From DASQYE01 sp035940775 (GTDB taxonomy: Bacteria; Acidobacteriota; Blastocatellia; Pyrinomonadales; Pyrinomonadaceae), in contig DASZEN010000040.1 in NCBI GenBank assembly GCA_035940775.1, positions 69,646-133,645 on the forward strand: DNA of 64,000 nucleotides, given 5' to 3'. This document shows, in pieces, positions 44,115 to 53,047 of the stretch; within the stretch, counting starts at the first letter, position 1, and every line of letters begins with the position of its first letter. Below the pieces are notes generated by a model that saw only the letters and a list, made by a program, of their open reading frames with translations, was not told the DNA's origin and searched no databases. The position numbers and the translations under genes are program-made.

Positions 44115-45439
44115 TGGCTCTCCTCCTCGTCGCGGCGCTCAATCTCGTCCGTGTCCAGCAACTGCCCGCGACCCACCCCCTGACCGCCCGTCGCATAGAG
44201 CCTGTCATCCGGGTTGGCGCGGTCGAAGACCTTTACGCCCTCGACGTAGGTTTCCAGCACGTGCGTATAAACGCTCAGGGGGTCGCCCGAGAGGATTATG
44301 AAGTCGGCATCCTTGCCCGGCTGAAGCGAGCCGGTGCGATCCTGTAGGTCGAGCATCTGCGCGCCCGCCAGGGTCATCCCGTAGAGCGCCCGCTCGCGCG
44401 GCATCCCGGCGCGAACCGACAGCGCCGCCGCGCGCAGGAAGAGGCGCGAGTCCGTAATATAATCGTCCGTATTAAAGCCGACGAGCACCCCGCCGCGATC
44501 AAGCATCAGGCCGTTGCCCAGGGTCACGTCCATCGTTTCGAGCTTTCCGCCCGGGGCATCTATCACGGTTATGGAGGCGGGCGCTTTGGCCTGCGCGATC
44601 TCGCTCGCGACCTTCCATCCTTCGGTGACGTGGTGCAGCACGATACGAAACCCGAACTCTTTAGAGAGCCTGAGCGCCGTCAGGATGTCGTCGTGACGGT
44701 GCGTGTGAAAGTGAACCGTGCGGCGGCCTTCGAGGACTTCGACGAGCCCCTCCATCGCCAGATCACGCGCGGGCATCTTCGACTGCTCGCCCTTGGCGAG
44801 ACGAATTTTCTCGCGGTACTCCTGCGCCTTGACGAACTGCTCGCGCACGAGCGCCGCGCTTCGGGCGCGCGTGCCCGGAAAAGGGCCGCTCGAATCCGCG
44901 CGTAGAGAGTTCGTGCCGTTCGCCATCTTCATGCCGCCCGCGATCCGGCCCTGCGCGTCTTTGATAACGAGGTCGTCAACCACGCGGCCCTGTCTGAGCT
45001 TGATATAGAGCGTCTGCCCGCTCAGCAGATGGCCGGAGCCGGGCATTACGTTGACGGTGGTGATGCCACCGGCCCGCGCCCGCTTCAGGCTGTTGTCGCG
45101 GACATCTATCGAATCGAGAATGCGCACGTCGGGCTGAATGGGCGCGGAGTTATCGCCGCCCGCGCCGCCGCCTATGTGGCTGTGCGAATCTACGAGTCCG
45201 GGCATGATGACCTTGCCCGAGGCATCTACGGTCTGCGCGTCCGAAGGAATCTCGGTCGCGCCCCGCGCGCCGACGGCTACTATTTTTCCGCGACGGATGA
45301 CGAGCACGCCGTCCTGAATCGGGGGGCCGCTTATGGGGATGATGGTTGCGCCCGTATAGACTTGGGGCCGCTCCTGCGCGCGCGCGACCGACGCCGAAGC
45401 GCACACGAGCGCAAAGGCCAGGACGAGAACAGATTTCAT
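44111..45439 (-). CDS. Exported metal-dependent amidohydrolase
   Basis: ATG 45439 has a GAGGAAAACAAG leader and gives 442 residues with signal peptide (VLVLAFALVCASASVARAQ). The metal motifs are intact: GLVDSHSHIGG (HxH), HFHTHRHDDI, VLHHVTEGW and GFNTDD. The last part (MTLAGAQMLDLQDRTGSLQP, GKDADFIILSGDPLSVYTH) is typical of imidazolonepropionase/dihydroorotase-like amidohydrolases. It should hydrolyse an amide, peptide or cyclic amide in the periplasm; the substrate is unknown. The stop overlaps the start of its degenerate paralogue (ATGA). Confidence 0.92.
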   Translation of the reverse strand: MKSVLVLAFALVCASASVARAQERPQVYTGATIIPISGPPIQDGVLVIRRGKIVAVGARGATEIPSDAQTVDASGKVIMPGLVDSHSHIGGGAGGDNSAPIQPDVRILDSIDVRDNSLKRARAGGITTVNVMPGSGHLLSGQTLYIKLRQGRVVDDLVIKDAQGRIAGGMKMANGTNSLRADSSGPFPGTRARSAALVREQFVKAQEYREKIRLAKGEQSKMPARDLAMEGLVEVLEGRRTVHFHTHRHDDILTALRLSKEFGFRIVLHHVTEGWKVASEIAQAKAPASITVIDAPGGKLETMDVTLGNGLMLDRGGVLVGFNTDDYITDSRLFLRAAALSVRAGMPRERALYGMTLAGAQMLDLQDRTGSLQPGKDADFIILSGDPLSVYTHVLETYVEGVKVFDRANPDDRLYATGGQGVGRGQLLDTDEIERRDEEESQ

Positions 45440-45614
45440 CTTGTTTTCCTCGGAGATGGAACTACCGTATAGATTGTCGAGCTGAAACATTAACATCGCG
45501 CGAAGCGCTCGTTTCTGTCAAGCGACGCGGCGCGCGCGCTCCACGCGGGCGGCGCGTGAGCCGAACTTGCCGTCCCTCCTGCGATGCTCTTCGGGCGCGT
45601 CCCCGTCAGGAGGG

Positions 45615-45670
45615 GCTTTTAAGCTCTATGGCCCACGGACGCGCGTCCGTGGGCCATAGAGCTTAAAAGC
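45615..45670. repeat. Perfect 56-bp palindrome (no loop)
   Basis: Arms 45615-45642 and 45643-45670 are exact reverse complements, centred on GACGCGCGTC. The outer sequence extends the pairing with GGG/CCC after one mismatch. It lies in the gap between the aldo/keto reductase stop (45741) and the amidohydrolase start (45439). It could be a terminator-like element for the reductase, a REP-like mobile palindrome or a cruciform-forming site. No coding potential. Confidence 0.9.
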
Positions 45671-45740
45671 TCCCCGCAGGGTGCTCTGTCATCAGGCTCT
45701 CGCACAAGAGGGGTTCAAGAGCCCTGAACTCAAGCGAGGC

Positions 45741-46727
45741 TCAACGATTGATGGCGCGCATCGCCGCTTCCGGATAACGCGAGCCAGCGGCCACATCGGG
45801 CCGCGCCACCTCGTCGATTCGCGCCAGCTCGTCCGGGCCGAGTTCAAGCTCGACGGCCTTCAGATTCTCTTCCAGGTACTTGCGCCGTTTGGTGCCGGGG
45901 ATGGGCACGATGTCCTCACCTCGGGCGAGCACCCAGGCGAGCGCAAGCTGCGCGGGCTCGCAGCCCTTCTCGGCGGCGATCTCGCGAATGCGCTCGACCA
46001 GTTTTAGATTATGCTCAAGGTTGTCGCCCTGAAAGCGCGGAAAATCGCGCCGCCTGTCATCCTCTGAAAGACTCTCGGGGCCCTTGATCCGGCCGGTCAG
46101 GAATCCGCGCCCGAGCGGACTGTAGGCGACGAAGCCTATCCCAAGCTCGCGACAGGCGGGCAGGATTTCCGCCTCCACGTCACGCGTCCAAAGACTGTAC
46201 TCGCTCTGTAGGGCGGCAATAGGGTGCACCGCCTGGGCGCGGCGTATGGTCTCGGCCCCGGCCTCGGAGAGCCCCAGGTAACGAACCTTTCCCTCCGCGA
46301 CCAGCTCGGCCATCGCGCCGACGGTCTCTTCAATCGGAACGTTCACGTCGACGCGATGCTGGTAATAGAGATCAATCACATCGACCTTGAGACGGCGCAG
46401 CGACGCCTCGCACGCCGAGCGGACATAGGCCGGGCTTCCGTCGATGCCCAGAAACTCTCCGTTGGGGCCGCGCACGTTGCCGAACTTGGTCGCCAGGACG
46501 ACCCCATCGCGCCGCCCGCTAATTGCCCGTCCGACCAACTCTTCATTATGGCCCACGCCGTACATATCGGCCGTATCCAGAAAGTTGACGCCCAACTCCA
46601 AAGCCCTGTGAATCGTCGCGATTGCCTCATCATCATTGCGCTCGCCGTAGAACTCGGACATTCCCATGCAGCCCAGCCCGAGCGCCGAAACCGTCAATCC
46701 GCTTCGTCCCAACTGCCGCATCTTCAT
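45741..46727 (-). CDS. Aldo/keto reductase
   Basis: The 328-residue protein is an NADPH-dependent aldo/keto reductase of the YajO/AKR13-like group. Visible residues are DTADMYGVGHNEELVG with catalytic Asp and Tyr, LATKFG with catalytic Lys, and LYYQHRVD with the His. The GIGFVAYSPLGRGFLTGRIK stretch and VPIPGTKRRKYLEENLKAV bind the cofactor. These enzymes reduce aldehydes and ketones; specificity is unknown. RBS GGAGAG lies upstream of ATG 46727. Upstream on the same strand is a DinB-like gene 126 nt away. Confidence 0.94.
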   Translation of the reverse strand: MKMRQLGRSGLTVSALGLGCMGMSEFYGERNDDEAIATIHRALELGVNFLDTADMYGVGHNEELVGRAISGRRDGVVLATKFGNVRGPNGEFLGIDGSPAYVRSACEASLRRLKVDVIDLYYQHRVDVNVPIEETVGAMAELVAEGKVRYLGLSEAGAETIRRAQAVHPIAALQSEYSLWTRDVEAEILPACRELGIGFVAYSPLGRGFLTGRIKGPESLSEDDRRRDFPRFQGDNLEHNLKLVERIREIAAEKGCEPAQLALAWVLARGEDIVPIPGTKRRKYLEENLKAVELELGPDELARIDEVARPDVAAGSRYPEAAMRAINR

Positions 46728-46853
46728 CTTTCTCTCCTGCCTCCCTTTCTTCTCTTCATAACACTAAAAATGCTTCGCACTCAAACCGTAATGAGCCCGC
46801 GCCCCTTCCATCTTTTCGTGATCGCTAAAAACCGGGGGCGAACGGACATCAGC

Positions 46854-47366
46854 TTAGGGATTGACCGAAGGGGGACGCGCTCGCCCGTCCCCTTCTGCTC
46901 CCGCAAGGATTCTTTTGAGCGTCACGAGTACGCCCAGATGATAAGCATTATGATCGGCGACCAGCAACGCTTCGCGCAGGATCGTCTGGCCGTCGCCATG
47001 AGCGATGGGGGCGAACAGGTCTATCGAGGGGTCTTCGACCAGTTCCTCCAACGCCTTTAGATCGGCGCGAAAAGACTCGACGCTCGCGTTCCAGGCGGCC
47101 CCGTCGGCGATAGTAGCGGCGGCGGGCCAGTAGCCCTCGGGCCAGGGCGGCGAGACGTGCCGCGCGTCCCGGCTGAACATCAGAATATCCCACTGCGCGA
47201 TACGCATGTGCTCCATGACGTGCCAGGGCGTGTAGGGAATGTGCTCCGCCTTCCGATTAATCAGGGCGAGGGGGAAATCCCGTACGACGGTCTCGAAGTC
47301 TACGTGCGCGCCGCCGCCGCCGAGCACGTAGAGCAGGTGCTCGCGCAATGCCTTATCCGTATCCAT
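46854..47366 (-). CDS. DinB-superfamily protein
   Basis: ATG 47366 has AGAGGAAG 8 nt upstream and gives 170 residues. The four-helix DinB/YfiT fold shows metal ligands in TPWHVMEHMRIAQWDIL and in LLVADHNAYHLGVLVTLKRI. Members bind a divalent metal and act as thiol- (bacillithiol- or mycothiol-) dependent transferases or are uncharacterised. The N-terminus contains DTDKALREHLLYVLGG. The role here is unknown. A start at 47390 is possible but has a poorer ribosome site. Confidence 0.85.
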   Translation of the reverse strand: MDTDKALREHLLYVLGGGGAHVDFETVVRDFPLALINRKAEHIPYTPWHVMEHMRIAQWDILMFSRDARHVSPPWPEGYWPAAATIADGAAWNASVESFRADLKALEELVEDPSIDLFAPIAHGDGQTILREALLVADHNAYHLGVLVTLKRILAGAEGDGRARPPSVNP

Positions 47367-47527
47367 AGCCTTTGCTTCCTCTCGATTCATGGGTTTTCCA
47401 GCCGCCAGCCGCCTGCGGTCAAAACAAGGTGTTTGCCGCTCATGTTACACGATAATGAGCGGAATGCTATTTCGACCCGGTCAAAACTGCGTTACGTGTC
47501 GAGGTAAGAATGAGAGGGGGACGCGGG

Positions 47528-48241
47528 CTAACTCAGAGACAGGCGGTCGAAATCCTTCTTGACCACGGCGTAGCATTCGCAGGCAAATTTCTCCAATCCC
47601 TGCCGGTCGAGAATAGTAATGTGTCCGCGCGAGTAGCGAATCAGCCCATCGTCTTGCAGGATCACGGCGGCTTCACTGACGCCAGAGCGGCGTGTGCCCA
47701 GCATCTCGGCTATGAACTCCTGCGTCAGCGCCAACTCGTCCCCCTCGACCCGATCCTGGCACATCAGGAGCCAGCGCGCGAGCCTTTCTCCGATGTAATG
47801 ACTGCGATTGCAGGCGGCCGTTTGCGAGACCTGCTTTATCAAGGCTTGGGTATAGCGGAGCAGCAGGCTTTGCAGTTGACCGCCGCGCTCCAGCTTATTT
47901 TTGAGCGCGGCTGAGTTCATACGCATCGCCCCGTCCGCGATCTGCACGACGGCTTGGTTCGGGGAGATACTGTCTGCGAGAACGACCGAAATCCCTACCA
48001 TTCCTTCACTTCCAACCAGCCCCGCTTCGACGCTCGCCCCGTCCCGCATGTGCGTCACCAGAGATACGATACCCGTGTTCAGGAAATAGACCTCACGGAT
48101 AAGCTCGTCCGTTTCGTAGAGAACCTGTCCGAGGGGCAGCGAAACGTACTCCAAAAAAGGGAGCAGTCGCTGGTATTCTTTGGCGGGCAGGGCCGCCAGG
48201 ATTGTATTCTGGATTTTGGCTGGATTCTTCTCTTTGGGCAT
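47528..48241 (-). CDS. Crp/Fnr-family transcriptional regulator
   Basis: ATG 48241 follows a strong GAAGGAGG site and encodes 237 residues. The cyclic-nucleotide-binding-like beta-barrel occupies about 15-130 (LLPFLEYVSLPLGQVLYETD, then GASVEAGLVGSEGMVGISVV). The dimer helix and helix-turn-helix occupy about 140-220, with LALTQEFIAEMLGTRRSGVSE and VILQDDGLIRYSRGHITILD. It lacks the Cys cluster of Fnr, so it is not an obvious oxygen sensor, and the Arg-Ser cAMP pair of Crp is absent. The effector is unknown. It is divergent from a single-domain response regulator. Confidence 0.92.
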   Translation of the reverse strand: MPKEKNPAKIQNTILAALPAKEYQRLLPFLEYVSLPLGQVLYETDELIREVYFLNTGIVSLVTHMRDGASVEAGLVGSEGMVGISVVLADSISPNQAVVQIADGAMRMNSAALKNKLERGGQLQSLLLRYTQALIKQVSQTAACNRSHYIGERLARWLLMCQDRVEGDELALTQEFIAEMLGTRRSGVSEAAVILQDDGLIRYSRGHITILDRQGLEKFACECYAVVKKDFDRLSLS

Positions 48242-48550
48242 CGGGAGCCTCCTTCGCATCCGGTCGCCTGCGCGCAACGCGAGCTGTCGGCACAAGGAGA
48301 TGATTGCTAAGCAAATCCCGATGGCGAGTGTTGGATTCTCAAAAGAGCTGTTCGGAACACACGAAGGAGACAGGCTTTGTTATGAGCGTTTCCGTACAGA
48401 CCACACTCTACTCCTTTGTTATACCTTAAAGCAACACCAGGGAATAAGCCTGATTGCCGTGGGCTGGCCCGCTTGAATATTGACTCTCACGACGGTCACG
48501 CTTTGCGACGTCTTAACCCGATCTATCCTTTCAACAATCGAGGCTCCGCA
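48242..48550. other. Divergent intergenic region (Crp-like and response regulator)
   Basis: 309 bp with no convincing gene. It should hold the promoters of both flanking regulators; no exact Crp-type TGTGA-N6-TCACA palindrome was found by eye. Confidence 0.4.
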
Positions 48551-48928
48551 ATGGATGAAAATGCTCCCTCCCGCATTCTTTTCATAGACGATCACGCCGA
48601 CACCTGCTACATGGTCAAGGAGTGGCTCGGCATGTCGAATTACGAAGTCGCGACGGCGCAAAGCATGGCGAGCGGCCTCCAATTGGCCCGCAGCGAGCCG
48701 TTTGATCTCTACCTGCTCGATACGCGCCTGCCGGATGGAAGCGGCAGAGAGTTGTGTGAGAAGATTCGAGAGTTTGACCTCAAGACGCCGATCATCTTTT
48801 ATTCTGGAGAGACGCCCGAGCAGCTCCGCTCCGTATTGGCGTGCGGCGCGCAGGATTATGTCCGCAAGCCGGAATTGGAAGGCTTGAGGACGGCCGTCTC
48901 GCGCGCCATGAGCGCCGGGCGCGCCTGA
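48551..48928 (+). CDS. Single-domain response regulator
   Basis: A 125-residue CheY-like receiver domain with nothing fused to it. D13-D14 form the acidic pocket (ILFIDDHADTC), D57 is the phospho-acceptor (LYLLDTRLPDGSG), Ser in FYSGETPEQ is the switch Ser/Thr and Lys in DYVRKPELEGL completes the site. Such proteins relay phosphate to another protein. No histidine kinase is nearby. ATG 48551 is preferred over more upstream starts because the conserved domain begins there and a GAGG site precedes it. Confidence 0.9.
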   Translation: MDENAPSRILFIDDHADTCYMVKEWLGMSNYEVATAQSMASGLQLARSEPFDLYLLDTRLPDGSGRELCEKIREFDLKTPIIFYSGETPEQLRSVLACGAQDYVRKPELEGLRTAVSRAMSAGRA

Positions 48929-48982
48929 GCAATTAAAACCTGAAACAAAGGGGTTAGGGCGCGCGGCCCATCGCTTCGCCCG

Positions 48983-49282
48983 CTAACCGATCATCTCCCA
49001 GAGGGTGACCTCCTCCGGCTCTTCAAGCATCCCTGCGGTTCTCTCGTCGAACGCGAGCGCGTGGGCCGTTTCCAGATGACGCTCCAAATCCTCGCGGCTC
49101 GTCCAGTTTTCGTAGAAGAGAAAGAGCGTCGGGTCATCTATCGATTGGTGCAGGTCGTAGTTGAGGCAGCCGCTTTCGCGGCGTGACGGGGCGACCAGTG
49201 CGAGGCACTCGTGCCTGACCCTCTCCTCGAAACCCTTTCTGGCTTTGACGCGCGCCACTACGCTCACCTGCTGCTGCTTCAT
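48983..49282 (-). CDS. Antibiotic-biosynthesis-monooxygenase-like (ABM) protein
   Basis: A 99-residue ferredoxin-like alpha/beta protein of the ABM/YgiN family: VSVVARVKARKGFEERVRHE, ESGCLNYDLHQSIDDPTLFL, FYENWTSREDLERHLETAHA. These dimeric proteins oxidise quinols or aromatic intermediates, and many are only small-molecule binding. It starts 15 nt after the thioesterase stop, so both form one operon. Confidence 0.9.
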   Translation of the reverse strand: MKQQQVSVVARVKARKGFEERVRHECLALVAPSRRESGCLNYDLHQSIDDPTLFLFYENWTSREDLERHLETAHALAFDERTAGMLEEPEEVTLWEMIG

Positions 49283-49297
49283 CCGGGCTTCTCTTTC

Positions 49298-49735
49298 CTA
49301 TCTTCCTCGCGCCTCGTCTCCCCTGAGCGTCAGGCAGGTACTCGTGGCTCGCGCCACCAGCGCGCCCTGATCGTCAGTCACATCGCATTCGACCAGCCCG
49401 ACCCTTCTCCCCAGCTTTACGACACGGCCGACCGCGCGAAGACGCGCCTTCCAGACGGGCTTCAGGTAGTTGATCTTCAACTCAAGAGTGGTGAATGATT
49501 CGTCATCATCGAGGGCCGAGGCGTAGGCCAGGCCCATCGCGGCGTCCGCGATGTCACACAGGACTCCGCCATGCAGCGTCCCCATCGGGTTGGCGTGGGC
49601 TTCGGTGGCTTCAAACTCGACGACGGCCTCGCCGGGTTTGATGGCTGTTACCTTGAAACCTATGAGACGCGCAATCGGCGGGGGCTGTATCTCGCCGCGC
49701 AGAATCTTCTCTATATGTTCGAGCAGCTTCGCCAT
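49298..49735 (-). CDS. PaaI-type hotdog thioesterase
   Basis: The 145-residue protein (ATG 49735) is a single hotdog domain. It shows GEAVVEFEATEAHANPMGTL, then HGGVLCDIADAAMGLAYASA; the His-Gly-Gly and Asp-Ala region is the usual active site. TTLELKINYLKPVWKARLRA continues the central sheet. It hydrolyses acyl-CoA, probably aromatic or short-chain. It is the first gene of an operon with the ABM protein. Confidence 0.92.
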   Translation of the reverse strand: MAKLLEHIEKILRGEIQPPPIARLIGFKVTAIKPGEAVVEFEATEAHANPMGTLHGGVLCDIADAAMGLAYASALDDDESFTTLELKINYLKPVWKARLRAVGRVVKLGRRVGLVECDVTDDQGALVARATSTCLTLRGDEARGR

Positions 49736-49891
49736 AGCGGGGCTTTCCTTAACGTGAAAGGAGAATAACAGGAAGTCCACGCGGGCAGGTAGGGCTTTGA
49801 GAAAGCGCGTCAAACCGCCAGGAGGTCAAAGCAGCGGGCGGGGAATTTTTCCGCCGCTCGCCGAAGAAGATTGAAGTGCAGATAGCAGGCC

Positions 49892-50824
49892 CTAGTCGGG
49901 GCGCTCCGGCATCTCTTCATCCTCGGGCATGACCCACGTCTCGCCGGGCTCGCGCCAGGCGATGCGCCAGCGCTCGTCGCCTGCGGCTGCGAGCAGTCTC
50001 TCTATGGGCTCGGCGTCGGGCTCGCGGCTCAGTCGAAACGTCGAATGATGCATCGGCAGGATAAAGCTCGCGTCCATCTCGCGGCTCATGGCCCATGACT
50101 GTTCCGGATTAGCGTGGGCGTGGATGTATGGGTCATAAGCGCCTATGGGCAGGATCGCGAGGTCGATCTTCAAGCGCGGACGCAGGCGCGCGAAGGCGCG
50201 CGTATAGGCCGTGTCGCCGCCGAACACGACTGCGCGCCCGTTCTTCGTCATCAGAAATCCGCCGTAGCCGCGATGCCTGTCCGTCAATCGCCGCGCGCCC
50301 CAATGATTGACCTCGATGGCCTCTATGCGAACGCCTTTGACTTCGACCGCTTCGCCCCAGGCAAGGTCAGACACCTGACGGAAACGGCGAACCAGGTCAC
50401 GATTGCCGCGTTGAACGACGGCGTGGGCGGCGCGCGGCAGGCTTCTCAGCGTCGGCAGGTCGCAGTGATCCATGTGCGCGTGTGAGACCAGAACGCCGTC
50501 CAAAGGCGGAAGCTCGCGGACGTTGAGCGCGGGCCTGACGATGCGGCGCGGGCCAAATGTCATAAGGCGCGCGACGTTGACGCCGACGCGCGAGCGCAGC
50601 ACCGGGTCTGTCAAAAGCCAGGTGCCGTAGAAGTTCATCAGAACGGTCGCGTGACCGAGCCAGGCCACGGTCACGCGCTCATCGCTCCAACCATCTGGCG
50701 CGGGGCGATGCGGCGCGGGCGGAATCCGTGTGCGCGACTCGCGCACACGATCTTTCAGAAATCGGCCCGCGTGCTGGCGGGCGAAACGCGCATAAACTTT
50801 CAGATTTTCCGGTGTTACGCTCAC
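49892..50824 (-). CDS. UlaG/NAPE-PLD-like metallo-hydrolase
   Basis: A 310-residue MBL-fold protein with VSHAHMDHCDLPTLRSLPR (HxHxDH), VNHWGARR, VVFGGDTAYT, and the C-terminal His in ILPMHHSTFRLSREPD. VTVAWLGHATVLMNFYGTWL, with Gly-His-Ala near the start, is typical of UlaG and N-acyl-phosphatidylethanolamine phospholipase D relatives. These are phosphodiesterases or lactonases acting on polar lipids or sugar lactones. No signal peptide is visible. It is followed on the minus strand by the thioesterase after 156 nt. Confidence 0.92.
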   Translation of the reverse strand: MSVTPENLKVYARFARQHAGRFLKDRVRESRTRIPPAPHRPAPDGWSDERVTVAWLGHATVLMNFYGTWLLTDPVLRSRVGVNVARLMTFGPRRIVRPALNVRELPPLDGVLVSHAHMDHCDLPTLRSLPRAAHAVVQRGNRDLVRRFRQVSDLAWGEAVEVKGVRIEAIEVNHWGARRLTDRHRGYGGFLMTKNGRAVVFGGDTAYTRAFARLRPRLKIDLAILPIGAYDPYIHAHANPEQSWAMSREMDASFILPMHHSTFRLSREPDAEPIERLLAAAGDERWRIAWREPGETWVMPEDEEMPERPD

Positions 50825-51077
50825 GGGCGGTTAGATGCCCCGCCGCACGTCGAAGGTGCTCGCCAAATCTTCACGATAATCAACCGGAGCGTGTCAGGAC
50901 GCGAAGGGGCAAAGCGGCGCGCGCCCCGCGAGGCTCCCCCATAAGGCGCGGCGTGCGCCAGCGCGACCTCGTGTGATATTGTTTTTAGCTCTTCCCGCTC
51001 TATCCGATAAAAGTTTACGCTGAACGCGGCCCCGACTGAGAGAGAGAGAAAGAGAAGGGCCGCCCAACGGAGATTCT

Positions 51078-52886
51078 ATGCGCCCAACAAACCTATTATT
51101 TATGCTTCTGGCGGCCTCGTTATTTTCGCCCCTGCTGTGTGTCAGCGCCCAGACGAGTGACGCAGGTGAGACGACCAAAGCGCTCCATGCACTCTTTGAT
51201 GCCGAGTGGGAGTACACCATGGAGCAGTTCCCGACCTATGCCTCAACCCTGGGTGATCGCCGCTGGAACGACCGCTGGGACGACGACAGTATGGAAGCGA
51301 TTCGCAAACGGCGGGAACACACGGGCGAGACCCTTGCGCGCCTGAACGGTATCGACCGCGCAAAGCTTTCGACGGCCGATCAACTCAACTACGACCTCTT
51401 CAAAAAAGAGCTGGAGATGGACATAGAGGGCTACAGGTTCCAGATGTACCTCATGCCTATCAACCAGCGCGGCGGCATCCAGACGGCCGACGAGCTGACC
51501 GAACTCCTGCGCTTTGAAACCCTGAAGGATTATGACGACTGGGTAGCGCGCCTGCGCGCCTTTCCCGTCCTGATGGAGCAGGACATGGCGTTGATGCGCG
51601 AAGGCGCGAAGGCCAAAGTGATGTGGCCCAGGATCGTCCTCGGGCGCGTGCCGGGCCAGATCGACAAACAGCTCGTACAGAAGCCCGAGGATAGCCCCTT
51701 CTATAAACCTTTCAAGAGTTTCCCGGATTCCATTCCGGCACGCGAGCGCGAGCGCCTTACGAAGAGCGCGCGCGAAGCCATCGCCTCGGGCGTGATTCCG
51801 TCCTTCCAAAAGCTCAAGACCTATTTCACGGGTGAATACCTGCCCGCCGCCTTCGAGCAGGTCGGCATCTGGCAGTTGCCGCAAGGGCAGGAGATGTATG
51901 CCTATCTGGCGCGCCGCCACACGACGACGAACATGACGCCGCAGGAGATTCACGAGAAGGGCTTGAGCGAGGTCAAGCGCATACGCGCCGAGATGCAGGC
52001 CATCATGGACAAGGTCGGCTTCAAGGGGACACTACAGGAGTTCTTCGTCAAGCTCAGGACAGACCCGCAGTTCTACTACAAGACGCCTGAAGAACTGTTT
52101 GAAGCCTATCGCTCGCTCGCCAAGCGCATCGACCCGAACCTCGTCAAAGTCTTTAAGACGCTGCCCCGCATGCCCTACGGCGTGACTCCCATCCCTGCGA
52201 ACATCGCGCCCGACACGACGACCGCTTACTACAACTCTCCGGCGGCGGACGGCTCGCGCGCCGGTCTCTATTACGTCAATCTGTACAAGCCCGAGACGCG
52301 GCCCAAGTGGGAGATGATGGCCCTCTCCCTGCATGAATCCGTGCCCGGCCATCACCTGCAAATCGCGCTCGCGCAGGAGTTGGGAGAGATACCCAAGTTT
52401 CGCCGCTACGGCGGCTATACGGCTTTCGTAGAGGGCTGGGGACTCTACGCCGAAAGCTTGGGCGAAGAGATGGGCCTCTACGACGACCCGTACGCGAAGT
52501 TCGGCCAGCTCACCTACGAGATGTGGCGCGCCGTTCGACTGGTCGTCGATACGGGCATGCACTCTATGAAGTGGGATCGCCAGCGCGCCATCAACTTCTT
52601 CATGGAGAACGCGGCGAAGACCGAGCAGGACATCGTCAACGAGATAGACCGTTACATCTCTATGCCCGGACAGGCGCTCGCCTACAAGATCGGCCAGCTC
52701 AAGTTCAGGGAGCTGCGCGAGCGCGCACGCCGAGAGCTTGGCGATCAATTCGACATCCGCGATTATCACGATGTCGTGCTGCTTTCGGGAGCCGTCCCGC
52801 TCGATGTCCTGGAACGCAACGTGGACGCATGGATCGCGATGAAGAAGGGGCGCGCCTCGACGCCACAGACAAATGGAAAGCAGTAG
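51078..52886 (+). CDS. Exported DUF885 zinc-peptidase-like protein
   Basis: A 602-residue protein with signal peptide (LLFMLLAASLFSPLLCVSAQ). The body is the DUF885 fold, related to zinc peptidases: LSLHESVPGHHLQIALAQEL at about residue 416 carries HExxPGHH, and YTAFVEGWGLYAESLGEE supplies the third ligand Glu. The N-terminal helices show MEQFPTYASTLGDRRWNDRW. The enzyme is probably an exported carboxypeptidase-like peptidase; the substrate is not known. It is monocistronic. Confidence 0.92.
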   Translation: MRPTNLLFMLLAASLFSPLLCVSAQTSDAGETTKALHALFDAEWEYTMEQFPTYASTLGDRRWNDRWDDDSMEAIRKRREHTGETLARLNGIDRAKLSTADQLNYDLFKKELEMDIEGYRFQMYLMPINQRGGIQTADELTELLRFETLKDYDDWVARLRAFPVLMEQDMALMREGAKAKVMWPRIVLGRVPGQIDKQLVQKPEDSPFYKPFKSFPDSIPARERERLTKSAREAIASGVIPSFQKLKTYFTGEYLPAAFEQVGIWQLPQGQEMYAYLARRHTTTNMTPQEIHEKGLSEVKRIRAEMQAIMDKVGFKGTLQEFFVKLRTDPQFYYKTPEELFEAYRSLAKRIDPNLVKVFKTLPRMPYGVTPIPANIAPDTTTAYYNSPAADGSRAGLYYVNLYKPETRPKWEMMALSLHESVPGHHLQIALAQELGEIPKFRRYGGYTAFVEGWGLYAESLGEEMGLYDDPYAKFGQLTYEMWRAVRLVVDTGMHSMKWDRQRAINFFMENAAKTEQDIVNEIDRYISMPGQALAYKIGQLKFRELRERARRELGDQFDIRDYHDVVLLSGAVPLDVLERNVDAWIAMKKGRASTPQTNGKQ

Positions 52887-53047
52887 AGAATTGAGATACG
52901 TCGCCTCGCATCATGAGTAACAGGTCAAAGCCCCGCCAGCGGCGAAAGAAATTCGACCCGTATTATCTTTCATCGGTCGCGGGGCTTCCGATTCGGGGCT
53001 CGATAATACTCTCTCGCTTACTGGCGCGAACAAAGTTATAAAAGCCG

